A DNA stretch of 64,000 nt from Hassallia byssoidea VB512170 (GCF_000817785.2 NZ_JTCM02000004.1:1-64000), one strand, 5' to 3'. Positions 53,573-63,330 are shown, numbered from the stretch's first letter. Numbers and translations: made by a program. The notes: generated by a model not told the origin, from the sequence alone.

Positions 53573-54514
53573 TTAGATACTTGTGAATGCTAATTTGATA
53601 TTATGAATTAGTAAATCGGGAACTGTCATTGATTCAGGATCTAACCCTCCTTCAAATATACTCTGGCTAATATCAGCAGGAAAAACACCTGCATGGAAAT
53701 GTGCTGGATGCCAGATAGTCGGGCATTGTCCTAAATATGAAGCCCAACTGCTAAATGTGCTGCCTGAAGAAGTAATCAAAAGCTTGCTTCTAGACAAGGT
53801 AAGCATATCGGAGAGAGCAGAAGCAGCAGTTGCACGGGAAACTTGAGGAAGTTTTAACAGTTCATCAAGTTCGCGATCGTAACCGTCTGAAAATATAGTT
53901 ACAGGCACATCATAACCAGCAATTTTACGAGTTACATCAATCACCTGAATAAACCAACTCAAAGGTGTGCGAACATTACCTAATTTAGTAAAGTCATCTT
54001 CCGGTTTAAGTTTTCTAAAGTCTCCCATTCTAATATGAATGCCGATTTCCGGGGTTGGACGATTTAAAATGGCTTCAAATACTGACGGACGAATGATAGA
54101 AGACAGTTCCTGCTTAATAATAGGTTGATATTCTTTTAAATCTGCAAAGTAGTCACTCCAATGTGGCAGTTGATTAAAAATAAATAGATGCAAATCTACG
54201 TTTTGTGGCTCTAAATGAGATAATTCTATTTGAGATATTGCTGGATTATTGTGAAGATATTTTTTTCGGAAAATTGCCAGAGAAGATTTCCATCGTGACT
54301 CATAATTTTTCTGATAAAAGAGATGACCATAATACCTTTTATCTCGTTCACCTCTTAAATAAGGACCAATGGAAATTTTGCCCCAAACAGGTGCAACAAT
54401 AGGCAGGTGATTTATATCAGCAAACAAAACTGCCTTTGCCCAAACTAAAAGCATGTTGCCTAAGCCGGCTTTGGGTAATTGGGGATAAACTAATAAAGTA
54501 GGTTGTTTGGACAT
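53573..54514 (-). CDS. GT11-like alpha-1,2-fucosyltransferase
   Basis: This 313-residue protein has GLGNMLLVWAKAVLF at 17-31, the GT11 glycine motif. It also has the donor-binding EIGIHIRMGDF (HxRxGD) near 157-168, TIFSDGYDRELDELL, and LLITSSGSTFSSWASYLG near 250. These are the three GT11/GT23/GT37-type fucosyltransferase motifs. GDP-fucose is therefore the likely donor. It is the only member of this family in the window and indicates a deoxyhexose in the glycan. Confidence 0.82.
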   Translation of the reverse strand: MSKQPTLLVYPQLPKAGLGNMLLVWAKAVLFADINHLPIVAPVWGKISIGPYLRGERDKRYYGHLFYQKNYESRWKSSLAIFRKKYLHNNPAISQIELSHLEPQNVDLHLFIFNQLPHWSDYFADLKEYQPIIKQELSSIIRPSVFEAILNRPTPEIGIHIRMGDFRKLKPEDDFTKLGNVRTPLSWFIQVIDVTRKIAGYDVPVTIFSDGYDRELDELLKLPQVSRATAASALSDMLTLSRSKLLITSSGSTFSSWASYLGQCPTIWHPAHFHAGVFPADISQSIFEGGLDPESMTVPDLLIHNIKLAFTSI

Positions 54515-54550
54515 GTTTACCCTAGCCAGTCAAAAGTTTTTGGCATTACT

Positions 54551-55153
54551 TCACTTGACAATAATTAACTGATCTAGGTGAACAGTTATTTCATAATCAT
54601 GAAAATACTCTTCTGCTGCTTTCAGTAATTCAAATTTTGTGGGAAAACTTGACTCGGTTCCAAATGAACGAAAATCATCAACAACAATACACCTAATTTT
54701 GTGTTTGTGTTGAGCAAGTATTTTTATTTCTTCAATTCCTGGTTCTGGTATTTCTCCACATGCAGTTATTCCACCCGAAAAGTGACCATCTAGAAATACC
54801 AGCGCATCGTTAATTTCTTCACGCTTTAATAATTGAGGCAATACTTTTAAAGCATCTCCTTGAAGAACTTCAACGTTTTTGTTATTAGATAAAAAACTTT
54901 TGGCAAGTTCTGCAAGTTCTTTATCAAGCTCAATTGTGTAGACTTGATTGAAAATGGGGGCACATCTTTTGGTGGTTACACCTAAATAAGTTCCAGTTTC
55001 GACAAAAACACTGGCGTTTGTTCTTTTTTTCAGGCTTTTAATCTGGCGAAATTTTGTATAGCTATGGGGATTTTTAAATTTGAATGATGCCAACAGATAA
55101 AGGTCTAGTATGTGTCCGCCAATAGCTTGTATATTCTGATTTTGCTTGTTCAT
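54551..55153 (-). CDS. SAM methyltransferase-like protein
   Basis: This 200-residue protein has an atypical motif I VFVETGTYLGVTTKR (about 48-62), VYTIELDKELAELAK for the ribose-binding acidic residue, VEVLQGDALKVL, and DALVFLDGHFSGG where strand four ends. FLDGH is seen in the FkbM/CmcI-like and related methyltransferase folds. The substrate is unknown. It is 23 bp from the GT4 gene downstream. Confidence 0.75.
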   Translation of the reverse strand: MNKQNQNIQAIGGHILDLYLLASFKFKNPHSYTKFRQIKSLKKRTNASVFVETGTYLGVTTKRCAPIFNQVYTIELDKELAELAKSFLSNNKNVEVLQGDALKVLPQLLKREEINDALVFLDGHFSGGITACGEIPEPGIEEIKILAQHKHKIRCIVVDDFRSFGTESSFPTKFELLKAAEEYFHDYEITVHLDQLIIVK

Positions 55154-55176
55154 TTTTTTGCTGATAAATTTATTTA

Positions 55177-56349
55177 TTAAGTTAATTTTTCGGCAGATAC
55201 AGGCTGCAAAATCTTTAAATATTCACTGCTAATTCTCTGTCCATAATCATCCCAATCAAGAGATTTGCGAGCTTGTGCTAAAGCATTATTCCCCATTTCA
55301 ACTTGCTTATCTGGGTTGTCATATAACCAAATAATTTTTTCTTTGAGAGCTTCTACATCCCGAATAGGAACACAAAAACCATCAATACCATCTCGCACAA
55401 TATCCTCACCACCAGTATTAGTTGTATGAATAATTGGCAGTCCACAAGCCATTGCTTGCGGAATCACCATACCAAAACCATCTTCAATCGAAGCCAGACA
55501 AAATACCGAGCATTGAGAGTAGAAAAAACGTAGTTGGCTTTGAGGGTGATTGCCTTTGATAATAATGCGATCGCTTTGATATTTGGCTAAAAAAGGCTCG
55601 ATTTCTAAAGAGATTGTACCCACCAGCCACAATTCAGCTTCGGGTAGATTCAACTCATAAAAAGCTTGCAATAAATACTGCACACCTTTACGCAGAGTTA
55701 TACCACCACAGTGAATGACTCGAAAGATATTATCTTGTTTTGGCTCTGGATAAAATTCTGCTGTATTAGTCCCATAGGGAACGTGAATAAGTTTACTTTC
55801 TGGTATTCCTTGTTCTAAAAAAGTCCGCTTGACAAATACGCTGGGGATGGCAATTTTGTCTGTATCACTATATGATTGAATTTCTCTGTCGTATATTCCG
55901 GGATGAGTTTCTGTAAATTGCAGTCCCCACTTTTCATACTCCTCTTGGAGGATTGCTGTTTGGTACTGCATATGGCTGCTTCCACGTTCAATTATTGTTT
56001 TAGCGCCCATTTTTTGAGCGCGATACATAGACCAAAAACAACATCCCGACCATCCCACAAATATATCAAATCCTGGTGAGAGAGCGTTAACAACTGAACG
56101 ATCAAACTGTTCTATAAACCATAGCTGTAAATTGCGATCGCCTTTAAGCCAACTAGGTACTCTCTGCCAACTTCGAGATAAAACTTCCCAATACAATAGA
56201 GAATTAATCAAAGATTTATCAATACCATATTTAGTAATTTCAAACGTTGGATAACTAGAAATTAATTTGTATAAATAACCGTATTTTTGCAATTGTTGGG
56301 CTAAGTTTAAGGCATGAAACCGCCCAAAGACTGAAACAGTAACTTTCAT
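55177..56349 (-). CDS. GT4 glycosyltransferase with Q in place of the second EX7E Glu
   Basis: This 390-residue GT-B enzyme starts MKVTVSVFGRFHALNLAQQL. It has IERGSSHMQYQ in the acceptor domain, RVIHCGGITLRKGVQYLLQA at the start of the donor domain, and IEDGFGMVIPQAMACGLP near 290-307. In this motif the usual second Glu is Gln (EDGFGMVIPQ), as in a subset of GT4 enzymes. The rest, including TTNTGGEDIVRDGIDGFCVP, is normal. Confidence 0.9.
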   Translation of the reverse strand: MKVTVSVFGRFHALNLAQQLQKYGYLYKLISSYPTFEITKYGIDKSLINSLLYWEVLSRSWQRVPSWLKGDRNLQLWFIEQFDRSVVNALSPGFDIFVGWSGCCFWSMYRAQKMGAKTIIERGSSHMQYQTAILQEEYEKWGLQFTETHPGIYDREIQSYSDTDKIAIPSVFVKRTFLEQGIPESKLIHVPYGTNTAEFYPEPKQDNIFRVIHCGGITLRKGVQYLLQAFYELNLPEAELWLVGTISLEIEPFLAKYQSDRIIIKGNHPQSQLRFFYSQCSVFCLASIEDGFGMVIPQAMACGLPIIHTTNTGGEDIVRDGIDGFCVPIRDVEALKEKIIWLYDNPDKQVEMGNNALAQARKSLDWDDYGQRISSEYLKILQPVSAEKLT

Positions 56350-56389
56350 TTTTTAATTTGAATTTGTAATTTTCTCATAGCTATACCTT

Positions 56390-57442
56390 TTATGAGTGCA
56401 AAACCTTAACGTCACTGGATGGAGAAGATTTCAATTGTTGATACAAGTTAGCAATTTCTGTGATTCTATCAGCAATTTTATGTTTTAGTGCCTGATGATA
56501 TCCTGCTTGAGCAATAAATTTAATTTTTTCCGGCTTTTGTAAAAGATATGCAACTTTATTTCTTAATTCTTCAGGGTTAGAAAAATAAACTGCTTCTTTA
56601 TCTTCTACAAATAAATTCAATAATTCTCTACTTCGCTCGCTCAACATCAGCGTTTGTGTAGCCGGAATTTCAAAGGTTCTAATATTATGTCCCTCTTCAT
56701 TTTGCGGACGTAAAATATTTAAACCCATTTTGGCAGAGCCTAAAATTTCCGGAATTTCTGCATAACTGCACATTCCCTGGCACAGATTTTTTAATGCAGG
56801 TTCTTGACAATGAGTATTCCAGTAATTAGACCCCCACAGCCCTAATTTATAATCAGCGATCGCTTTCAAATACTGCTCGCGTTTGCGACTAGCATCCCAA
56901 TTACCGATAAACGCTACATCATAAGCTGGGTTACTCTGCTTTTTGGGAAAGTGATATTCAACATCGCTACAAAAAGGATGAAAGACCGCCTTTTTGACAT
57001 TATTTTCAGTTAACCGCTCAACTAATTCTCGGCTCCAGATTAAAGCTGCATCCCACAAGATTAACCCCCCCTTGACCCAGGAATTACTATGGGTGTGATG
57101 TGCATCTAGGGGATTATCTGTAAAAAAGACAAAGACTAAACCATGCTGCTGCAAAGCTTGTATGCTGCTAGGAGCAAGCAAATCTGGTGAAGTAACCACA
57201 GTCAAATCAGGCTGAAACTGATTGCCTATCTCAACTAATTTCTGATTTGCGGTTTTGGCTCGTAGTTGCCATGCAAGTCGCCAAGTTACTTTATCCCACA
57301 ACAAACCGGAAACTAAGCTGGGTGCTGCTTCGTGCCAAGTGAAATGTTGAACTTCACAACCAAGTGCCGAAAATCCTCGTCCGTAAAGTTCCTCAGTACG
57401 ACCTAATTCCAGCGTTTGTCCGACAATCAAAACTTTTTTCAT
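56390..57442 (-). CDS. CgeB-like glycosyltransferase
   Basis: This 350-residue protein has a GT-B layout with a short N-terminal domain starting MKKVLIVGQTLELGRTEELY. A middle part has DVAFIGNWDASRKREQYLKA. The C-terminal Glyco_trans_1-like part has MGLNILRPQNEEGHNIRTFE and IPATQTLMLSERSRELLNLF, which is the CgeB/YkvP signature. The typical EX7E is replaced by HNIRTFEIPAT. It overlaps the upstream GT4 gene by four bases (ATGA), so translation is coupled. Confidence 0.83.
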   Translation of the reverse strand: MKKVLIVGQTLELGRTEELYGRGFSALGCEVQHFTWHEAAPSLVSGLLWDKVTWRLAWQLRAKTANQKLVEIGNQFQPDLTVVTSPDLLAPSSIQALQQHGLVFVFFTDNPLDAHHTHSNSWVKGGLILWDAALIWSRELVERLTENNVKKAVFHPFCSDVEYHFPKKQSNPAYDVAFIGNWDASRKREQYLKAIADYKLGLWGSNYWNTHCQEPALKNLCQGMCSYAEIPEILGSAKMGLNILRPQNEEGHNIRTFEIPATQTLMLSERSRELLNLFVEDKEAVYFSNPEELRNKVAYLLQKPEKIKFIAQAGYHQALKHKIADRITEIANLYQQLKSSPSSDVKVLHS

Positions 57443-58623
57443 TCAGCCACCTTATACTTGAGGTAATTTAAAGCTTGTTTGAGTCCCTGGATATCTTCTT
57501 GATAGCTCCATTTTTGAATTTGTTTGAGGCTGATATCTCCAGCTGTTTGGTGGTCGATGCAAAAGCGAATTGCCTCTGCTAAATCCGTAATTTCTCCTAC
57601 GGGAAAAATCCGTCCATTTTGCCCTTCCCTCACCAAATCAGGGGCACAACCAACGCGATCGCTAACAACAACAGCTTTGCCTGCATTCATCACTTCATTA
57701 ATTGCCAATCCCCAAGGTTCAAAATTAGATGGTAAAACAAATACGTCACACAAATCGTAAATTGCAGGCATTTCTGACTGATTGCGAAAACCCAAAAAGC
57801 GAATTGACTGCCAATTTGTTTTTTTCGCTTCGGCTTCTAAAGTTAAGCGCAAAATGCCATCTCCCACAAACAACAAATAAGGTTTTGGTTCGATCCCATC
57901 AGATGAAAGCAAGCGATAAGCTGCAAGCAAATCTTGCGGACGTTTCACCTCAATCAGTTTAGCAGCGTAGAGAATAATCGGTCTACCAAAATCTAAATTA
58001 AGCGATCGCCGCAGTTCTTCACGGTTGGGACGTGCTAATATTACTCGCTGCTGAAAATAGTCATTGTCAACCGCATAAGGCACGCAAAACAGGCGATCGT
58101 CCTCAACACCATAGTTTTTATAAAATTGACGGTTGAGAGTTCCGATGTAGAGAAATGCTGCAATCTTCGGAAATAGCCAGTTCAAAAAAGCTCTTTTCGC
58201 CCTTTTTTTCAAAGGATGAGTTGGTTCCCCCAAACCACTAGTTTCTCCCCGCAGCAACACTGGAATACCTAAGCGATTGGCTGCCAACACTACTTGGATG
58301 CTGCAAAGCCAAGACCATCCATGCACCCAAACAGCATCAAATTGTCCTTGTTTTAACTGTTTGCTAATATCTTTGGCTAGGGATTGTTGGGACATTTGTT
58401 GCTGCTTGCTACCCCAAGAGTTTAAAAAACAGTAATCATAACCTTCTATTAGTGGCACATCCCACTCAATTACACGTCCAAATCCCAAATCTTGATAAGG
58501 TTTTAAAGAAAAATCATTGTAGAAAAAAACTTTCAGTTCAATTTCTGGATCGGCGGCTATGAGTCGCAATAAAGGAGCTTGATATTGAATCGGATGAGAT
58601 ACAAAGTAAGCAATACGCAGCAT
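57439..58623 (-). CDS. GT4 glycosyltransferase
   Basis: This 394-residue GT-B enzyme starts MLRIAYFVSHPIQYQAPLLR. It has VWVHGWSWLCSIQVVLAANR, then PVLLRGETSGLGEP, the donor-domain opening IILYAAKLIEVKRPQDLLAA, and the EX7E motif NFEPWGLAINEVMNAGKAVV near 300-319. The opening HPIQYQAPLLR is shared by many cyanobacterial exopolysaccharide GT4 enzymes. Its end overlaps the CgeB-like gene by four bases. Confidence 0.9.
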   Translation of the reverse strand: MLRIAYFVSHPIQYQAPLLRLIAADPEIELKVFFYNDFSLKPYQDLGFGRVIEWDVPLIEGYDYCFLNSWGSKQQQMSQQSLAKDISKQLKQGQFDAVWVHGWSWLCSIQVVLAANRLGIPVLLRGETSGLGEPTHPLKKRAKRAFLNWLFPKIAAFLYIGTLNRQFYKNYGVEDDRLFCVPYAVDNDYFQQRVILARPNREELRRSLNLDFGRPIILYAAKLIEVKRPQDLLAAYRLLSSDGIEPKPYLLFVGDGILRLTLEAEAKKTNWQSIRFLGFRNQSEMPAIYDLCDVFVLPSNFEPWGLAINEVMNAGKAVVVSDRVGCAPDLVREGQNGRIFPVGEITDLAEAIRFCIDHQTAGDISLKQIQKWSYQEDIQGLKQALNYLKYKVAE

Positions 58624-58679
58624 AAGTTAAAATTTTCATCTAAAAGTATGGGCATTGCAAAACAAATGATGAAAAAAAT

Positions 58680-59825
58680 TTATTTTAATGATATTTTATT
58701 CATCTGATTTTTAACGACTTCAAATTGAGTTTCATAATTCCATTTTTCTAAGATGCATTGCCGACCGCGATCGCCCATTTCTCGCATTTCAACCGGATGC
58801 TCTAAATACCACTTTAAAGCAGCAGCAATACTTTCTGGGTCTTCAGGATTACAAGCTAATCCGTAACCAGGTTCAACATACATTTGCTTCCAATCGGGTA
58901 AATCTGAAACTAGCAATGTTAAACCGCAAGCGAGGTAGTCAAAAGGCTTGTTAGAAGCACCCACCATGCGTTGCAGGTTAATATCTTCGCTACTTATCGG
59001 CATGAATGCTAGCCCTATATCACAGTCCAAGCTTTTTTGCAATAGTTCATATCTAGGCATAGCGCCAAGAAATTCAACTTGCTTGCCAATTCCCAGTTGT
59101 TCAGCGATATCTCGCAATTGTTGTGTATAATTTTGATGACCTACTGTGTCATAGCCAATCACGCGCAATTTGACATTATCAGGCAGCATTACCAGAGCCT
59201 TTAATACGGCTGTTGGTAGTCGCGATGGCACGATGGAGCCGTGGTATAAAATTTGCAAATTATCACTTTGAGTAAATGAGCGCTTGGCGATCGCTTCGGC
59301 TTGAGTGGGACAATTCCAGACGCATAAAAGCTTGCTAGAAGCGTTGGTTTCTAAAGCAAACTGCTCGAAGCGCTGTTGATTTGGCAGAATGCACATCTTC
59401 GCTTTGCTTGCCAACCATCTGCGAGTTGTTAAACAAAAGCGAATAAAAAAGCTTGAAGATGTATCGTTTGGCGAGTCATGTTCGTGATAAATAACATTAA
59501 CACCCGGTAAAAAACTTAACAGCAAAGCCACAGGGCAAGATAACAAATCAGAGGCATATACCCATCGCGGTTGCCAGCGTAATGTTTCAATTAACACCCA
59601 AAGACAAAATTGCAGATAATGCAATTTCTGTCGCCAACCTGACGAACAATAGGGCATTAGTTGTACGGTGATGTTGGGATGGGGTGGAAAACACAAAGCA
59701 TCTGTTCCCAGCGCTTTTGTACCGAGAAAAAGTACCTCCCAGCCATCAAGTGCTAGTATGCAAGAACTTTGTTGAAGGGGTGGGTATCCGGCTGGATTTG
59801 TATATTGAATGTATAAAATTTTCAT
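58680..59825 (-). CDS. GT4 glycosyltransferase, divergent donor motif
   Basis: This 381-residue GT-B enzyme starts MKILYIQYTNPAGYPPLQQS. It has VIYHEHDSPNDTSSSF and, at the donor domain, LQILYHGSIVPSRLPTAVLK and VEFLGAMPRYELLQ. The EX7E region reads ASNKPFDYLACGLTLLVSDL (near 290-310), where Lys-Pro-Phe-Asp-Tyr replaces the usual Glu string, as in the GT4 branch acting on undecaprenyl-linked or cell-wall sugars. It overlaps the upstream GT4 gene by four bases. Confidence 0.85.
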   Translation of the reverse strand: MKILYIQYTNPAGYPPLQQSSCILALDGWEVLFLGTKALGTDALCFPPHPNITVQLMPYCSSGWRQKLHYLQFCLWVLIETLRWQPRWVYASDLLSCPVALLLSFLPGVNVIYHEHDSPNDTSSSFFIRFCLTTRRWLASKAKMCILPNQQRFEQFALETNASSKLLCVWNCPTQAEAIAKRSFTQSDNLQILYHGSIVPSRLPTAVLKALVMLPDNVKLRVIGYDTVGHQNYTQQLRDIAEQLGIGKQVEFLGAMPRYELLQKSLDCDIGLAFMPISSEDINLQRMVGASNKPFDYLACGLTLLVSDLPDWKQMYVEPGYGLACNPEDPESIAAALKWYLEHPVEMREMGDRGRQCILEKWNYETQFEVVKNQMNKISLK

Positions 59826-61162
59826 AATTTTAGGCGATCGCTTGAAGAAAGCAATGCCGCATCATAAATTGACAGCATCTGGCTTGCTACTGTCTCCATT
59901 GTTTGGGGAGGCTGGATGCCAGCGCTAAGTCGCGTCAGCAAATCTTTGTTTTGGCACAGTCGTTGCAGGGCTTGACTCCAAGCGGCAACGGAAGCAGGTT
60001 CTACTAGAATGCCGTTAACTTCCGATTGAACCAGTTCAGCAATACCGCCTAAATTAGAACCTATGACTGGAACTTTTGCTGCAAACGCTTCCAGAACCAC
60101 CATTGGTCCAGTTTCCAACCACTGGGACGGAACCGCTAACAAATCATAATTTGTCAGGGTTGCTGTTACTTGTTCAGCGGGAACGGCAGGTTTGAAATCG
60201 ATGCGCGGGTCGTTTGCTGCCATCTGCAATTCTTGCTGGTAGGTAGCATTGCCTGCATGAGAAATGCCATAAATGTCTAATTTAATTGGTAAGTCAGGCA
60301 CCCCAAGCATTGCTGCAATTAAAATATGGATTCCTTTAGTGGGGTCAAGCCGACCCAAAAAAGCAATTTTTAAAGTTGGTTGTATACCGCTTTGCTGTCT
60401 AGAGATAATTTTTTCTGGTAAATCGTGACAAAGCCCTTGACGAATAACAGTTATTTTCTCAGACGGAACGTGGTTAACTAGCAGAACATCTTTGACCCAG
60501 TTACATACTGCCACAATGCGGTCAACTTCAGACAGCAGATTATCTATGGCAGCGTGGCGAAGTTTCATTAATTCTGTCATTCGCAAAGCTGTCCAAGCTT
60601 TTCCCTGTAAGTTGAAGTTGCTTAACCAGTACCCTATCTGAGGTGGCAGACTACCGATCGCGATCGCAGCAGTTTTAGGCAGTCCCAACCCTTGTAATGT
60701 ACACTGGGCGCAAGTGTGTAAATTCAGTTTGCCATCGCAGATTTGAGTACCCCAATGCATCAAGGTTCCTCGCTGGCAAGTCACTGTGGGAGTATGGTAG
60801 GTAAACACAACCGGAATTTGCCGCGCTTTGGCAGCTTGCACTAACCGCAGAGAAACACCACTGGTAAAAGCATGGAGATGCACCAAATCAGGCTGTTCTG
60901 CCTCTAGAATGCGGTTGAACTCTAAGGCAGCTTGTAAGTCTCCTTCTCCATAAATTTCTCGGATATTTTCGACTTTGTTCGAGACTGCAAAACGGTATAC
61001 AGGTATGTTGTGATAGAAGTAGGATTGACTAACTGCTGCTGGGGCTGCAACTATAACTGAAACTTGTTGTTGTTGCAAGTAGCCAGATAACGCTGCAACA
61101 TAAACTTCAGTACCACCTACAGGGTCAGGATAAAAACAAAAGGGGACTTGAATGACTTTCAC
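59822..61162 (-). CDS. GT4 glycosyltransferase with four-cysteine motif
   Basis: This 446-residue GT-B enzyme has PDPVGGTEVYVAALSGYLQQ in the donor loop. A cysteine cluster C129-x12-C142-x8-C151-x2-C154 sits within VTCQRGTLMHWGTQ...CAQC. The donor domain starts KIAFLGRLDPTKGIHILIAA, and the EX7E motif is WLETGPMVVLEAFAAKVPVI near 345-364. The cysteine pattern is seen in some GT4 enzymes and may hold a metal ion. It overlaps the downstream gene by four bases and is 1 bp from the GT2 gene upstream. Confidence 0.88.
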   Translation of the reverse strand: MKVIQVPFCFYPDPVGGTEVYVAALSGYLQQQQVSVIVAAPAAVSQSYFYHNIPVYRFAVSNKVENIREIYGEGDLQAALEFNRILEAEQPDLVHLHAFTSGVSLRLVQAAKARQIPVVFTYHTPTVTCQRGTLMHWGTQICDGKLNLHTCAQCTLQGLGLPKTAAIAIGSLPPQIGYWLSNFNLQGKAWTALRMTELMKLRHAAIDNLLSEVDRIVAVCNWVKDVLLVNHVPSEKITVIRQGLCHDLPEKIISRQQSGIQPTLKIAFLGRLDPTKGIHILIAAMLGVPDLPIKLDIYGISHAGNATYQQELQMAANDPRIDFKPAVPAEQVTATLTNYDLLAVPSQWLETGPMVVLEAFAAKVPVIGSNLGGIAELVQSEVNGILVEPASVAAWSQALQRLCQNKDLLTRLSAGIQPPQTMETVASQMLSIYDAALLSSSDRLKL

Positions 61163-61163
61163 A

Positions 61164-62141
61164 TCAGTGAGTTAATTGCCGAACAAAGTATTTGAACCGA
61201 CGAAAGTTGAGAGCGATCGCCTCTGCCTGTTCATATCCAAACCATTTTGCCAGAATTCGCAAACTTTTTGGACCATCAGGAAGATAATTCGGATTTAGAT
61301 TGCGAATTCTGGCAAGTACTTCATAGAATTTTAGGCGGTTATGCTCAAAGTAAAATCGGGCTATTTGCCCGTAAACTTTTTCTAGTGCGACGCGACGCTG
61401 TGGAGTTATACTGCCATTAGCTTTCCATATCTCTTCTACTTGGCAAGCATTATCAAAGCAATCTTTAACAAAGCGATCGGGCTGACGGCGCGATAAACTA
61501 GTAGCGGTTTTGTGAACTCGATAATCTGCTTGTACACCTGGTACATAAACAAACTTACCCCCTACCAAAGCTGCATCTAAGAGAAAGCGAGCATCCTGAA
61601 TAATCGGCAGAGATTCATTCCAAGATCCAATCGCCTCGACAATCCGACGGTGGTAAAGTAAGGCAGCAGGTGGTGCCCAAAAGTCTGTAAATATGGCAAT
61701 TTGCGGATCGTCATGTACATCCTCAATTTGCCTAGCTACAACGTTTCCTAAATTAAACTTACCATCTTCCCCTTCTTCTAGTTTATGCCAATCGGAATAA
61801 GCTACATCTGCACCGCTATTAACAAGAGCATTTACCCGTTTTTCTAATGCGTCTACCCGCAATAAATCATCTGCATCTAAATATTGAATAAATCTACCTT
61901 GAGCAAGCTGTGTACCTCGATTGCGTGCAGCACTTGCACCTTTATTGAAGGTAAATTCAGCTTTCACTCTTGAACCAAAGGCACGAATCAAACTGGCAGT
62001 ATCGTCAGTTGAACCGTCATCTATTATAATAATTTCCCAGTCATTTAGTGTTTGCTTAAAGACACTTTCTAGTGTTTCTTCTAAAAAGCGTGCTGCGTTA
62101 TAGCAGGGAATAATTATTGATACTAAGGGCATTTTAATCAT
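61164..62141 (-). CDS. GT2 glycosyltransferase
   Basis: This 325-residue GT-A enzyme has VSIIIPCYNAARFLEETLES (about 6-25), then IIIIDDGSTDDTASL, the metal-binding RFIQYLDADDLLRVDALE near 83-100, and LPIIQDARFLLDAALVGG in the acceptor region. The N-terminal VFKQTLNDWEIII string is standard for the family. The last 100 residues are helical. Three later in-frame ATGs are possible but the first matches the family length. It opens the run that continues downstream as 59822-61162. Confidence 0.9.
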   Translation of the reverse strand: MIKMPLVSIIIPCYNAARFLEETLESVFKQTLNDWEIIIIDDGSTDDTASLIRAFGSRVKAEFTFNKGASAARNRGTQLAQGRFIQYLDADDLLRVDALEKRVNALVNSGADVAYSDWHKLEEGEDGKFNLGNVVARQIEDVHDDPQIAIFTDFWAPPAALLYHRRIVEAIGSWNESLPIIQDARFLLDAALVGGKFVYVPGVQADYRVHKTATSLSRRQPDRFVKDCFDNACQVEEIWKANGSITPQRRVALEKVYGQIARFYFEHNRLKFYEVLARIRNLNPNYLPDGPKSLRILAKWFGYEQAEAIALNFRRFKYFVRQLTH

Positions 62142-62143
62142 TC

Positions 62144-62293
62144 AAATTTTGGCGTTGCTGATTTGAAATATTAATTTGAACTTTTTCAGGATGACTGTAA
62201 CATTAAAACCATTATTTGTAGAGACGTTCCGGCGGAACGTCTCTACGAGTAATTAGAAATTTCAGCCTTTATAGGACTGCAACGCCCAAATTT
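62144..62293. mobile_element. 150-bp MITE with 15-bp inverted ends and nested palindrome
   Basis: The ends aaattttggcgttgc (62144-62158) and gcaacgcccaaattt (62279-62293) match as inverted repeats at 14 of 15 positions. The 29-bp gtagagacgttcc palindrome (62218-62246) is in the middle. A related but more degenerate copy is at 30812-30950. Confidence 0.85.
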
Positions 62294-62327
62294 TATTCAT
62301 GCAAGAATTATTTTCTCATTCTGGTAA

Positions 62328-63257
62328 TTAACTTTTAGAACAATTTTCCCAATCGGCGATTTTTTCTTGAGCTAGCCTGAAGCCTTTTTGCGAAGCTTCA
62401 TAAAAGCGACATCTTCTAGAACCATATCGCAAGCGTAGATATAACAGATATGTCTTTGATGCTCTCCAAGCTGGCTGAAATCGCCGTTTACCTCGCAGAT
62501 AGTCCAGGATAGTTCCTGAATAACTAAATCCTTCTGCCAGACGCAGAAAATAATCTTCTTCCAGACGACTAGCTCGGATCAAATGAGTCAGCTTTAAAGA
62601 TGTAAACAGTCCTGTGCCTAAGCCTATATCGCAAGCCGTAAGTGCTAAATCTGTGTCACCATCAGAGGTCAACAGTTTACCTTTGCGATCCATATCTGCA
62701 CGTCTGGGGTCTGTATGAATTAATTCAGCATATTTTTCGGCAACTATCTTACGAACACAAAGTCCTGCTCCGCAAGGAGTTGTTTCACGGTGATGTATTA
62801 GGTTTGACCAAATGTCTTGTTCAAATTTTGTAATTGCTAAAGCTGTTAGGTGAGGCTTTGTCCATTCTGGAGGTGGTATTTCAAATTCAGGTATAATCTT
62901 TCCACCCCAAGCACCAATCATTGAGCAATCTTTGCTGATTTTGAAAGCGGCTTCTAAATAATCTGAGTCTAAAACATTGTCATCATCAACAAAGACTAAA
63001 ATTTCACCTGCGGCTTCTTTAACACCTCGTAATCTCGCAGGAGTTAGACCTAACTGTTCTTCTCGAATGTGACGAGCATTTAGATGCCAGCTTAAGTCAA
63101 TTTCTGAAGACAGCAATTGTTGGCTTGCGTTATCAATTAGCAAAAATTCCCATTGCTCTAGTGGCAAGGTTTGAGATTTTAATGCTGATAATACTTTCTC
63201 AAAATAATCACGCCGGGGGTTATGCGTGCAAGTTATAACGCTAATTGGTGCTTTCAT
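62328..63257 (-). CDS. GT2 glycosyltransferase
   Basis: This 309-residue GT-A enzyme has ISVITCTHNPRRDYFEKVLS at the N-terminus, WEFLLIDNASQQ, the metal-binding LVFVDDDNVLDSDYLEAA near 90-107 and GAWGGKIIPEF. The acceptor part has CGAGLCVRKIVAEKY and TSDGDTDLALTACDIGLGTG. Its TCTHNPR start and VDDDN motif fit the exopolysaccharide-type GT2 branch. It is separated from the GT2 gene downstream by the MITE at 62144-62293. Confidence 0.9.
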   Translation of the reverse strand: MKAPISVITCTHNPRRDYFEKVLSALKSQTLPLEQWEFLLIDNASQQLLSSEIDLSWHLNARHIREEQLGLTPARLRGVKEAAGEILVFVDDDNVLDSDYLEAAFKISKDCSMIGAWGGKIIPEFEIPPPEWTKPHLTALAITKFEQDIWSNLIHHRETTPCGAGLCVRKIVAEKYAELIHTDPRRADMDRKGKLLTSDGDTDLALTACDIGLGTGLFTSLKLTHLIRASRLEEDYFLRLAEGFSYSGTILDYLRGKRRFQPAWRASKTYLLYLRLRYGSRRCRFYEASQKGFRLAQEKIADWENCSKS

Positions 63258-63330
63258 AAAATAATTTTTATTTTGAGTTTTTTATTCTGTAGATAGCGCT
63301 TTTTAAGTTTATATATTCGGTAAATATTAT

